From assembly GCA_029287335.1 (NCBI GenBank), contig JARFRI010000122.1, positions 1 through 5,138 of the forward strand: a stretch of 5,138 nt of DNA. The letters are read 5' to 3'. This stretch comes from Phycisphaera sp. (lineage in GTDB: Bacteria; Planctomycetota; Phycisphaerae; Phycisphaerales; Phycisphaeraceae). Below are positions 1 through 5,138 of the stretch, piece by piece. Each line of letters opens with the position of its first letter. The first letter of the stretch is position 1. Under the pieces are notes generated by a model. It was given only the letters and a program-made list of their open reading frames with translations. It had not been told where the DNA came from and did no database searches. The translations under genes were made by a program, and so were the position numbers.

Positions 1-1539
1 GTCCATACCGCCTCGGAGATCGACCACGCCGCGCCCAAGTTGTCTGAGATGACCAGCGTGCAACTCGTCGAACTGCTGGGCCACCCTAACGCCTGGCACC
101 GACACACCGCACAGCGACTGCTCGTGCAGCGAAGCGATGACGAAGCAGTGGACGCGCTCAACACCATGGCCACCACCAGCGAGAACCCCCAGGCGCGTAT
201 CCACGCGCTGTGGACGCTCGAAGGCATGGGCGACCTCACGCCACAGACCCTGCTCGGTGCCGGTGCGACCAACGACCAGCGCGTCCGCGCACAGGTGGTT
301 CGTCTGAGTGAAGCCTACGAAGGCGAGAGCGAAGCCCGGCAGTTCGTCTCGCTGATGGACAACTACGCCAACGACTCTCCGAACTGGGCGCTGGATATGC
401 AGCTCGCCTTGAGTGCCGGCATCCTCGCCAGCATCGACACGCCCAAGGGCTACGACGTCTTGCTAAGCGTCATCGATCGCCGAGGCGATGATAAGCTTTT
501 CCTTGGTGCGATCGTCTCGGGTCTGCGTGGCAAAGAAGCGGTCATGCTCGCCAAGGTCAAAGACGGCCCGATCAAAAGCATGCTCGGCGGCGCACTGGTG
601 AAAGCAACCGAGAGTGGCGACCTCACCATGGGCTCGTTGATCGCGCTCGTGGACTCGCCCGAGTTTGAAGATCAACGCAACGAACTGCTGAAGAACCTCG
701 CGACCCAAGCGGTCGAAGGCGACAAGATCATGGTCGTCAACGAACTGGTCAGCAAGCTCGGTTCGGATGACTACACCGTTGAGAACAAGCTCGCCATTCT
801 CGAAGGCATGGCCCAAGGCAGCCAAAGCCGAACCAGCCCGATGGAACTCGACGGCAAGCCCGAGATCTTTACCGCTTTGCAGGCCAAAGCCCCCGAAGCT
901 CTAGCCGACCTGATCGCGTCGCTTGACGATCTGTTTGTCTACGAACGCAACGAACTCGACCCAGAAACCATCGCGCGGATTCAAGCCGGCTCGCTGCTCT
1001 ACGGCGCCCACTGCTCGACGTGTCACGGCGAGGACGGCACCGGCCTGGAAGGTGCTGGCCCACCTTTGGCACCCTCGAACTGGGTCAATGCGAGCCCGAA
1101 GATGCTCGCCGCGCTCGTGCTCAACGGTGCGGAGGGACCCATCGAGGTCAACGGCAAGCTCTACGAGCCGCCGGCGATCCAAGCGGTCATGAACGGCTTC
1201 AAAAACGTGCCGATCTCTGACCAGGACATCGCCGACATGCTCACGTTCATTCGCAGCAAAGACTTCGGCAACCATAGCGACCCGGTCGACCCTGCCATCG
1301 TGACCCAGGCCCGCGCCGAATACGCCAGCATGAATGTGCCGCTATCACCGAAGGTGCTCTGGGATATCCACATTGCCGACGGCGGGCAAGACGTGGTTAA
1401 GCCCAAGCTCAAAGTGGTCCAAGCCACATGGCTCAAGAACAGCAACAGCAACCTGGTCATCACGCTGCTCGCGGTGACCGTCCCGCTGGTCCTGCTGCTG
1501 GTCGGCACGCTGTTTGGTGCAACGCTGGCCAAGCCGTAG
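1..1539 (+). CDS. PVC-type HEAT-repeat/cytochrome c protein, C-terminal part (5' truncated)
   Basis: The frame is open from the first base, so the gene starts upstream of the window; 512 residues are visible. A TTG at 40 is only an internal codon. Visible residues about 20-320 are helical, HEAT-like repeats, beginning with a HPNAWHRHTAQRLL motif common just before the repeats of large planctomycete membrane-bound dehydrogenase/cytochrome proteins. A class I cytochrome c domain follows (about 323-422) with the covalent heme motif CSTCH at 338-342. Met397 is the likely distal ligand, and the stretch GPIEVNGKLYEPPA is characteristic of the PVC cytochrome family. The family is thought to oxidise sugars or alcohols in the periplasm, with the heme domain taking electrons; any N-terminal beta-propeller is outside the window. 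Residues about 485-509 form a hydrophobic membrane helix followed only by a short Lys-Pro end, an unusual C-terminal anchor. Family is fairly certain, substrate unknown. Confidence 0.85.
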   Translation, partial: VHTASEIDHAAPKLSEMTSVQLVELLGHPNAWHRHTAQRLLVQRSDDEAVDALNTMATTSENPQARIHALWTLEGMGDLTPQTLLGAGATNDQRVRAQVVRLSEAYEGESEARQFVSLMDNYANDSPNWALDMQLALSAGILASIDTPKGYDVLLSVIDRRGDDKLFLGAIVSGLRGKEAVMLAKVKDGPIKSMLGGALVKATESGDLTMGSLIALVDSPEFEDQRNELLKNLATQAVEGDKIMVVNELVSKLGSDDYTVENKLAILEGMAQGSQSRTSPMELDGKPEIFTALQAKAPEALADLIASLDDLFVYERNELDPETIARIQAGSLLYGAHCSTCHGEDGTGLEGAGPPLAPSNWVNASPKMLAALVLNGAEGPIEVNGKLYEPPAIQAVMNGFKNVPISDQDIADMLTFIRSKDFGNHSDPVDPAIVTQARAEYASMNVPLSPKVLWDIHIADGGQDVVKPKLKVVQATWLKNSNSNLVITLLAVTVPLVLLLVGTLFGATLAKP

Positions 1540-1562
1540 CGACAAAATGAGAATCAAAACAA

Positions 1563-1595
1563 ACGCCACGTGGGAGATGCCCGCGTGGCGTTTTT
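1563..1595. terminator. Intrinsic terminator, probably bidirectional, between convergent genes
   Basis: A near-perfect hairpin pairs 1563-1574 with 1580-1591 (12 pairs including one T-G wobble, loop AGATG), followed on the plus strand by TTTTT at 1591-1595. It lies 23 bases after the stop of the cytochrome gene. On the minus strand the same stem is followed by a T-rich run (complement of the A-rich bases 1554-1563), so it may also stop transcription of the convergent gene that ends at 1603. Confidence 0.85.
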
Positions 1596-1602
1596 CGTTG
1601 GC

Positions 1603-1986
1603 CTACTTGTTCTTACGCTTCTTGCGTTTGTTTCGCTTCTTACCTTTGCCCTTCTTCATTTTCTTCTCGGGCTTGGGCTTGGCGGCTTTAGCGTAAGTCT
1701 TATCGACCTTCATCAACACGTCCTGACGCGTGTCGATCGCTTCGCGTATCCCGTACTTGCAGCACTGGACCATCACGAAGGGCAGGCAAACCGCACGCAC
1801 CTTCGAAGGCTCGCCCGCGTCGTAGGGCCAGCCGAAGAGGATGATCGGCTTGATCGCCTCGCCGGTGATCGACCGTTCGATATCGCACGGCACCAACTGG
1901 TACCGACGATGTGTCTTGACGACATAGTCGCCGACTTGGATGTCTTCCGGCGAACGGATCCGCTGGGTCAGGGTGGTGGTTTTCAT
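1603..1986 (-). CDS. Hypothetical 127-residue protein with Lys/Arg-rich C-terminal tail
   Basis: Residues 1 to about 98 look like a compact mixed domain, with phrases such as IQVGDYVVKTHRRY (17-30) and AGEPSKVRAVCLPFVMV (57-73). Similar phrases are familiar to me from small uncharacterised planctomycete proteins, but I cannot name a function. There are Cys residues at 34, 67, 75 and 76. From residue 103 to the end, 17 of 25 residues are Lys or Arg, which suggests binding to nucleic acid or another polyanion; this is inference from composition. I chose the ATG at 1986 over an upstream in-frame ATG at 2043 because GGGAG sits seven bases before it, whereas the 19 extra residues look unlike a protein and have no clear ribosome site. 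There is no signal peptide or membrane helix, so it is probably cytoplasmic. It converges on the cytochrome gene and shares its terminator. A long open frame on the opposite strand is an antisense shadow of this gene. Confidence 0.8.
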   Translation of the reverse strand: MKTTTLTQRIRSPEDIQVGDYVVKTHRRYQLVPCDIERSITGEAIKPIILFGWPYDAGEPSKVRAVCLPFVMVQCCKYGIREAIDTRQDVLMKVDKTYAKAAKPKPEKKMKKGKGKKRNKRKKRKNK

Positions 1987-1993
1987 GGCATCG

Positions 1994-1998
1994 CTCCC
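1994..1998 (-). promoter_or_regulatory. Ribosome binding site GGGAG deciding the start at 1986
   Basis: On the minus strand GGGAG is followed by seven bases and then ATG at 1986-1984. This placement favours the shorter 127-residue form over the in-frame ATG at 2043. Confidence 0.65.
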
Positions 1999-2240
1999 AC
2001 GCAACAGCGCGGTAGGGGGTTCCGGGGTGTCCGGGTGTCTCATTGAGTTAGGGATAGGAAGACGATCGTCAGCGGGTCATCGCACAGGGGCGGACGCTGA
2101 TTCGTTTCCACAAAACATTGAGATGGAGGTGTGCATTTGAAGCATGTTGGTCTCCCGGGCAGACAGCTTACGAGATCGTGCAAGGCAATCAAGACCCAGC
2201 GCAGTGGCCGATGTAGATTCTTGAGATTTTTGTCACCACG

Positions 2241-2268
2241 TTGCCAGCCACCGCGACGGCACTATCAT
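2241..2268 (+). promoter_or_regulatory. Candidate sigma70-type promoter for mdh
   Basis: TTGCCA at 2241-2246 and TATCAT at 2263-2268 each match the housekeeping consensus at five of six positions, with a 16-base spacer. The expected transcription start is near 2275, giving a leader of roughly 65 bases before the mdh ATG. It is the best promoter-like pair I found by eye in the window. Planctomycete promoter consensus is less well defined than that of E. coli, so confidence is moderate. Confidence 0.5.
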
Positions 2269-2306
2269 GGTCGATTCAGCACGAATAACAATCACCCATG
2301 AAGCGC

Positions 2307-2320
2307 CGCGGCTTGCCGCG
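2307..2320 (+). promoter_or_regulatory. GC hairpin in the mdh leader
   Basis: CGCGG (2307-2311) pairs with CCGCG (2316-2320) around a CTTG tetraloop. It lies between the predicted transcription start and the mdh ribosome site and ends eight bases before AGGA. It could affect translation or mRNA stability, but a five-pair GC stem can arise by chance in DNA this rich in GC. No T run follows, so it is not a terminator. Confidence 0.3.
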
Positions 2321-2328
2321 CCAACCCC

Positions 2329-2332
2329 AGGA
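2329..2332 (+). promoter_or_regulatory. Ribosome binding site for mdh
   Basis: AGGA is placed eight bases before the ATG at 2341. It supports that start over the out-of-frame ATG at 2298, which lacks a ribosome site. Confidence 0.75.
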
Positions 2333-2340
2333 ACACAACC

Positions 2341-3315
2341 ATGCCCAAGCGAGCAAAAATCTCTGTCATCGGTGCAGGCGGAAACGTCGGCGCGTCCGTC
2401 GCACTCTGGTCGGCCGTCAAAGAGCTCGGCGACGTCGTCGCGGTCGATATCTCTCGCACCCTCGAAGACGGCTCCACCATGCTCCCGGTCGATGGCCGAA
2501 TGCTCGACCTGGCTCAGTGTGGCCCGATGGAACTTTTCGACGCCAACATCACCGCGACCGATGACTACAGCCACATCGCTGATTCGGACGTCGTCGTCGT
2601 CTCCGCAGGCATCCCCCGCAAGCCCGGCATGTCCCGCGACGACCTCATCGGCACCAACGTGAAGATCGTCAAGTCCGTCGGCGAAAACATCAAGAAGCAT
2701 GCCCCCAACGCCATCGTCATCGTCGTCAGTAACCCGCTCGACGCGATGGTCTACACGATGTGGAAGGCCACTGGCTTCCCTACCAATCAGATCATCGGCC
2801 AGGCCGGCTGCCTCGACGTCGCGCGATTCAAAACCTTCATCGCCATGGAGACCGGCTTCTCCGTTGAAGACATCAACGCACTCCTGCTCGGCGGCCACGG
2901 CGACGACATGGTCCCGCTCCCACGCTACACCAACATCTGTGGCATCCCCGTCACGCAATTCATCAGCGAAGAAAAGCTCAACGAAATCGTCGATCGTGCC
3001 AAGAAGGGCGGCGGCGAAATCGTCAAGAAGATGGGCACCTCCGGCTACCTCGCCCCCGCGTCCGGCACCGTCCAGATGGTTGAAGCGATCCTGAAAGATA
3101 AGAAACGCATCCTCCCGTGTGCCGCCTACTGCGACGGCGAGTTTGGGCTCAACGGCCTGTTCGTTGGCGTCCCGACCCTGCTCGGTGCCAAAGGCGTCGA
3201 GAAGATTATCGAGATCGACCTGGACGACAATGAGAAAGCCCTGCTCAAAGAAAGCGCCGCGCACGTCCAAGACCTCGTCGACGTCGTGAAGAAACTCGAC
3301 CCGTCGCTGGCATAA
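2341..3315 (+). CDS. mdh: Malate dehydrogenase (NAD-dependent, LDH-like type)
   Basis: The 324-residue cytoplasmic enzyme interconverts malate and oxaloacetate with NAD, a step of the TCA cycle. The Rossmann glycine motif GAGGNVG is at 11-17, and Asp36 at the end of the second strand fits preference for NAD over NADP. Substrate-binding Arg93 and Arg99 lie in IPRKPGMSRDDL; Arg93 is the residue that separates malate from lactate dehydrogenases. The cofactor/substrate Asn131 is in SNPLDAM, Asp159 and Arg162 are in LDVARF, and catalytic His186 is in GGHGDDMV. These correspond to R81, R87, D150, R153 and H177 of E. coli MDH. Between Asp36 and the LDL at 55-57 the protein is about eight residues longer than typical bacterial MDHs (insert around 39-50). 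It has its own promoter and a terminator directly downstream, so it is probably monocistronic. Codon use strongly prefers C-ending codons, fitting good expression. Annotation is very secure. Confidence 0.98.
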   Translation: MPKRAKISVIGAGGNVGASVALWSAVKELGDVVAVDISRTLEDGSTMLPVDGRMLDLAQCGPMELFDANITATDDYSHIADSDVVVVSAGIPRKPGMSRDDLIGTNVKIVKSVGENIKKHAPNAIVIVVSNPLDAMVYTMWKATGFPTNQIIGQAGCLDVARFKTFIAMETGFSVEDINALLLGGHGDDMVPLPRYTNICGIPVTQFISEEKLNEIVDRAKKGGGEIVKKMGTSGYLAPASGTVQMVEAILKDKKRILPCAAYCDGEFGLNGLFVGVPTLLGAKGVEKIIEIDLDDNEKALLKESAAHVQDLVDVVKKLDPSLA

Positions 3316-3349
3316 AGCCTGCCGAGCGAGATCGAAGGATAAACAAACA

Positions 3350-3373
3350 AGCACCGCAATGGCGGTGCTTTTT
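3350..3373 (+). terminator. Intrinsic terminator of mdh
   Basis: AGCACCGC (3350-3357) pairs perfectly with GCGGTGCT (3362-3369) around the loop AATG, followed by TTTTT at 3369-3373. It starts 35 bases after the mdh stop. The A-rich run AAACAAACAA just before the stem gives a T-rich tail on the other strand, so it may also terminate minus-strand transcription arriving from the micro-ORF. Confidence 0.85.
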
Positions 3374-3396
3374 CTATCGTCTCGTTTAATGAATGG

Positions 3397-3418
3397 GCCG
3401 ATCCAGAGCACGATCGGC
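3397..3418. repeat. Inverted repeat, 7-base arms
   Basis: GCCGATC (3397-3403) and GATCGGC (3412-3418) are perfect inverted arms with an eight-base loop. The element lies between the mdh terminator and the minus-strand micro-ORF. No T run follows on either strand, so it is not a classical terminator. It could be an RNA stem protecting the 3' end of the micro-ORF transcript, a protein site, or chance. Confidence 0.4.
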
Positions 3419-3450
3419 TATGCTGGTAGCCCTACGGGAGCCGGGAAGGA

Positions 3451-3546
3451 CTAGCACAGGGCAATGAAGGTCAGTAGTGTCAGGATCATGATCTTCTTGC
3501 GGTGGCCCGCTTCCAGGCTGTTGAGTTTGAAGAGGGTTTCGAACAT
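3451..3546 (-). CDS. Small hydrophobic 31-residue protein (micro-ORF)
   Basis: This short frame reads, in outline, a polar N-terminal half beginning MFETLFKLNSLEAGHRKK (1-18), then a hydrophobic C-terminal segment (19-31) rich in Ile, Leu and Thr, ending in Cys just before TAG. AGGAG lies eight bases before the ATG, the best Shine-Dalgarno placement in the window. The amphipathic start, Lys-Lys before the hydrophobic segment, and short length are typical of small single-pass membrane proteins with the N-terminus inside. The hydrophobic run of 13 residues is short for a full membrane span, so it may instead be a membrane-associated helix. A longer frame in another register (3386-3577) has proline-rich, unprotein-like composition and no better start. 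I know no homologue; the function is unknown. The case rests on ribosome site and composition only. Confidence 0.45.
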   Translation of the reverse strand: MFETLFKLNSLEAGHRKKIMILTLLTFIALC

Positions 3547-3554
3547 GGGGGCCG

Positions 3555-3559
3555 CTCCT
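3555..3559 (-). promoter_or_regulatory. Consensus ribosome binding site AGGAG for the micro-ORF
   Basis: On the minus strand AGGAG is followed by eight bases and the ATG at 3546-3544. This is the main support for calling the 31-residue frame a gene. Confidence 0.45.
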
Positions 3560-3615
3560 GAACGTTGATCTGCCCAAGCATACCCCAAGCCCGTCCGATA
3601 GCCTAGTGGCAGGGC

Positions 3616-3661
3616 AAAAAATTCTCTAAGTCGAGTATATTAATGAGTTTGCACGGTACAA
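3616..3661. promoter_or_regulatory. AT-rich island with possible divergent promoters
   Basis: The bases 3616-3645 are strikingly AT-rich for this GC-rich window. On the minus strand TATACT (complement of 3634-3639) has five of six -10 matches, with a poor -35 TTGTAC (complement of 3656-3661) 16 bases upstream; it would start RNA near 3628, about 80 bases before the micro-ORF. On the plus strand TATATT at 3636-3641 could be a -10 for the secreted-protein gene, but no good -35 precedes it. If that -10 is used, RNA would begin after the ATG at 3643 and translation would have to start at 3694. Confidence 0.3.
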
Positions 3662-3693
3662 CGAATGGTCTGGACGCCTGCGGGATCAGCCGG

Positions 3694-5138
3694 ATGTGGC
3701 GTCGATACAACATGCTGGGCGTGCTCGTGGTGCTGACGGCCGCGCTTTTCAGCGGCGGGGCGGTCGGCCAGGACGCCGAGCCGCCACAACCGCCCGAACC
3801 CGCCAAGGAGGCCCCGGACGTGGGCTGGGCTGACGGCGAGGCGGCGTTTGGCTGGGTCCAGGCCTGGCTTCGCGCTGAAGCGGGGGTGCCCAAGGATGCG
3901 GACCTGCCCGACCGCTCGGTGACCGGCCTGTTCGGCTTGTACGTGACCCTCCGCGATGATGGCAAGGTCATGGGCCGGGGCCAGGCCATCCGCACCGATA
4001 TCAAAGACGCCATCGACAACGCCGGCCCACCGGTCCAGCTCGCCTCCTTACTCGCCGCGGCCACCCGGCAAGCCCTTGAAGAGCTCAAAGACAAGCAGAT
4101 GAAGCGGGCGATCGAGCTCAACATCGCCGACCCCGAGCTCCTCAACCTCACCATTCTCGACGCCCGCAAACGCGTCCAGCTCGACATCCAGCTCGGCCAC
4201 AGCCTCGAATCCATCGTCCTCCCCGCCAGCGCACCAGACCAAGCCGTTTTCTCAACCTTCGCGCCCGGCTACCACGGCCTACGCATGGCCGGGCCACTGG
4301 CAGGCAAAGCCGACTTCGCCTGGCCCGCCATCGAGCTCTCACGCAACAACACCGCGCCACGCACCATCTTCCGGCTCATGGACCTCCAAGGCTACAACGC
4401 CGACGAGCTGCCCATCGTCGCCAAACCCGACGGCCCAGCCCTCCAGCGCTTCGCCGTCATCCACATGGTCCGCCCCCGACAGGCCCAGCCCATGCGACAG
4501 CTCACCCGAGGCAACGTCATCCTCCAAGAGCAAATCATCGACAGCCGAACCATCGCCGGCCTCGCTGAACGCATCGCACGGCACCTCGACCAACACATCA
4601 TCACCGACAAACGCACCGGCGAAGAGCTTGTCCAAGGCACCTACCAGCCCTCCCTCCAGCGATACGCCCCACAATGGGCCGATGAGCGCGAAGCAGCCCT
4701 GCTCTGCTACGCACTGACCCGCCACAGCCGCGTCGCCATCGAAGCCAACCTCGCCGGCGAAGTCATGCTCGCCCGCGCCAAACGCGTCCTCCGCATCGTC
4801 GAGCAGCTCGCTCCCGCCGCCATCCCCCAGGCCCTGCCGCCCAAGCACCTCACCGCCGCGTTCCTCCTGCTCACCCTCTGTGAAACCCCCATCCGCCTGA
4901 CCCCCGACCAGATCGTCCTCCGCGACCGCCTGGGCAAAGCCCTCCTCGACCTCGCTCACCCCGAGGGCGGCGGCTTCCGCATTGAACAGGACAGCGACAA
5001 ACGCCTGCCCCGCGCCTCCGCCGCTGTCGTCACCGCCGCCCTGGCCACCTACTTCGACGCGACCCGCAGCAAGAGCCTGGCCCAGCCGCTCTGGAAAGTC
5101 CTCGCCGACCTGATCAAGGCCAACGAAACCCAGGAATC
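3694..5138 (+). CDS. Secreted protein of unknown function with AMMECR1-like segment (3' truncated)
   Basis: The frame has no stop from 3607 to the window end; at least 481 residues are encoded. I prefer the ATG at 3694: it gives a normal signal peptide (MWRRYN, then a hydrophobic core at 7-19, likely cleavage after AVG at 25) and has GGGA eight bases before it. An ATG at 3643 would add 17 residues and lacks a ribosome site. A Pro/Glu-rich linker (about 29-42) follows. Residues about 78-234 resemble AMMECR1 in order of features: GLFGLYVTL (78-86), GYHGLRM (192-198), Trp210 with a following helix, and LMDLQGY ending at 234. The LRGCIG motif of true AMMECR1 proteins is replaced by VMGRGQAI, with no Cys. 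Residues about 324-481 are helical, beginning YAPQWADEREAALLCYAL, in the style of alpha/alpha-toroid proteins. The match is by eye and tentative; cell-envelope location is more certain than function. Confidence 0.6.
   Translation, partial: MWRRYNMLGVLVVLTAALFSGGAVGQDAEPPQPPEPAKEAPDVGWADGEAAFGWVQAWLRAEAGVPKDADLPDRSVTGLFGLYVTLRDDGKVMGRGQAIRTDIKDAIDNAGPPVQLASLLAAATRQALEELKDKQMKRAIELNIADPELLNLTILDARKRVQLDIQLGHSLESIVLPASAPDQAVFSTFAPGYHGLRMAGPLAGKADFAWPAIELSRNNTAPRTIFRLMDLQGYNADELPIVAKPDGPALQRFAVIHMVRPRQAQPMRQLTRGNVILQEQIIDSRTIAGLAERIARHLDQHIITDKRTGEELVQGTYQPSLQRYAPQWADEREAALLCYALTRHSRVAIEANLAGEVMLARAKRVLRIVEQLAPAAIPQALPPKHLTAAFLLLTLCETPIRLTPDQIVLRDRLGKALLDLAHPEGGGFRIEQDSDKRLPRASAAVVTAALATYFDATRSKSLAQPLWKVLADLIKANETQE

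Larger units (their letters stand above)
1987..2340. other. Divergent intergenic region, 354 bases
   Basis: This stretch separates the minus-strand basic-tail gene from mdh and should contain the promoters of both. The mdh side has a good promoter, a leader hairpin and a ribosome site. For the minus gene I could not find a convincing -35/-10 pair. Also visible are a perfect 10-base palindrome GACGATCGTC at 2061-2070, a 7-base direct repeat CATTGAG at 2041-2047 and 2116-2122, and an isolated Shine-Dalgarno-like GGAGGTG at 2125-2131. The short open frames here (for example 2137-2301 from TTG and 2144-2224 from ATG) do not read like proteins. Confidence 0.8.

Noticed and set aside
1570..2046. 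Plus-strand open frame of 158 residues with a very hydrophobic Leu/Phe-rich start
   Set aside because: It is the antisense image of the Lys/Arg-rich gene on the minus strand; the later part has Arg/Asp/His-rich composition typical of shadows, and the minus-strand gene has a good ribosome site.
2298..2564. Plus-strand frame starting at ATG 2298, overlapping the start of mdh
   Set aside because: It has no ribosome site, an Arg/His/Gln-rich composition and lies mostly inside mdh in another frame.
2233..3411. Long minus-strand open frame of 392 residues opposite mdh
   Set aside because: mdh is certain from its catalytic motifs. The antisense frame is Asp/Val/Gly/Arg-rich shadow caused by C-ending codons in mdh.
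3386..3577. Minus-strand frame of 63 residues over the micro-ORF region
   Set aside because: Its Pro/Gln/Ser-rich sequence does not look like a folded protein and its start lacks a ribosome site; the 31-residue frame in another register has a consensus site.
3603..4214. Minus-strand open frame of 203 residues rich in Ser, Arg and Pro
   Set aside because: It overlaps the signal peptide and first domain of the plus-strand gene, has low-complexity shadow composition and no recognised motif.
4339..4959. Minus-strand open frame of 206 residues, rich in Glu, Gly and Asp
   Set aside because: It lies antisense to the continuous plus-strand secreted-protein frame, whose signal peptide and helical pattern read as a real protein; the antisense composition is typical of shadows in GC-rich DNA.
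1..5138. Search for CRISPR arrays, tRNA or rRNA genes, insertion sequences, attachment sites, and defence or biosynthetic clusters
   Set aside because: No regularly spaced repeats, tRNA-like cloverleaf, transposase motif or linked gene set was visible; the genes are separate housekeeping or lineage-type units.

Overview
The window looks like ordinary chromosomal DNA from a GC-rich member of the Planctomycetota, probably of the Phycisphaerae type. The main clue is the first gene, which carries the heme-binding cytochrome c domain typical of the Planctomycetes-Verrucomicrobia-Chlamydiae (PVC) superphylum, joined to HEAT-like repeats. A small Lys-tailed protein of a type I associate with planctomycetes agrees with this. 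The assignment is inference from protein style; there is no rRNA or other marker in the window.

Layout: (1) 1-1539, plus strand: the C-terminal 512 residues of a large HEAT-repeat/cytochrome c protein, cut by the left edge and ending in a membrane helix. (2) 1540-1602: a short convergent gap with a strong, probably bidirectional, intrinsic terminator. (3) 1603-1986, minus strand: a 127-residue protein with a compact N-terminal domain and a very basic Lys/Arg tail. (4) 1987-2340: a divergent intergenic region with a good sigma70-type promoter and a GC hairpin in the leader of the next gene. (5) 2341-3315, plus strand: malate dehydrogenase (mdh) with all catalytic residues and a small insertion after the second beta strand of the Rossmann fold, followed by a second clear terminator. 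(6) 3316-3642: mostly non-coding, but with a convincing minus-strand micro-ORF of 31 residues (3451-3546) that has a consensus Shine-Dalgarno site and a membrane-type C-terminus, plus an AT-rich island that could hold divergent promoters. (7) 3694 to the right edge, plus strand: a secreted protein of unknown function, at least 481 residues, with a stretch resembling AMMECR1 and a helical C-terminal part; it is cut by the right edge.

The genes appear to be separate transcription units. Terminators follow the cytochrome gene and mdh, and neighbouring genes face each other or point apart. I see no operon, mobile element, CRISPR array, tRNA or rRNA, and no sign of a defence or other multi-gene system. 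mdh serves central carbon metabolism and the cytochrome protein probably serves periplasmic electron transfer, but nothing links them functionally beyond position. The observations most worth checking are the micro-ORF, the divergent secreted AMMECR1-like protein with an internal change in codon use, and the C-terminal membrane anchor on the cytochrome protein.
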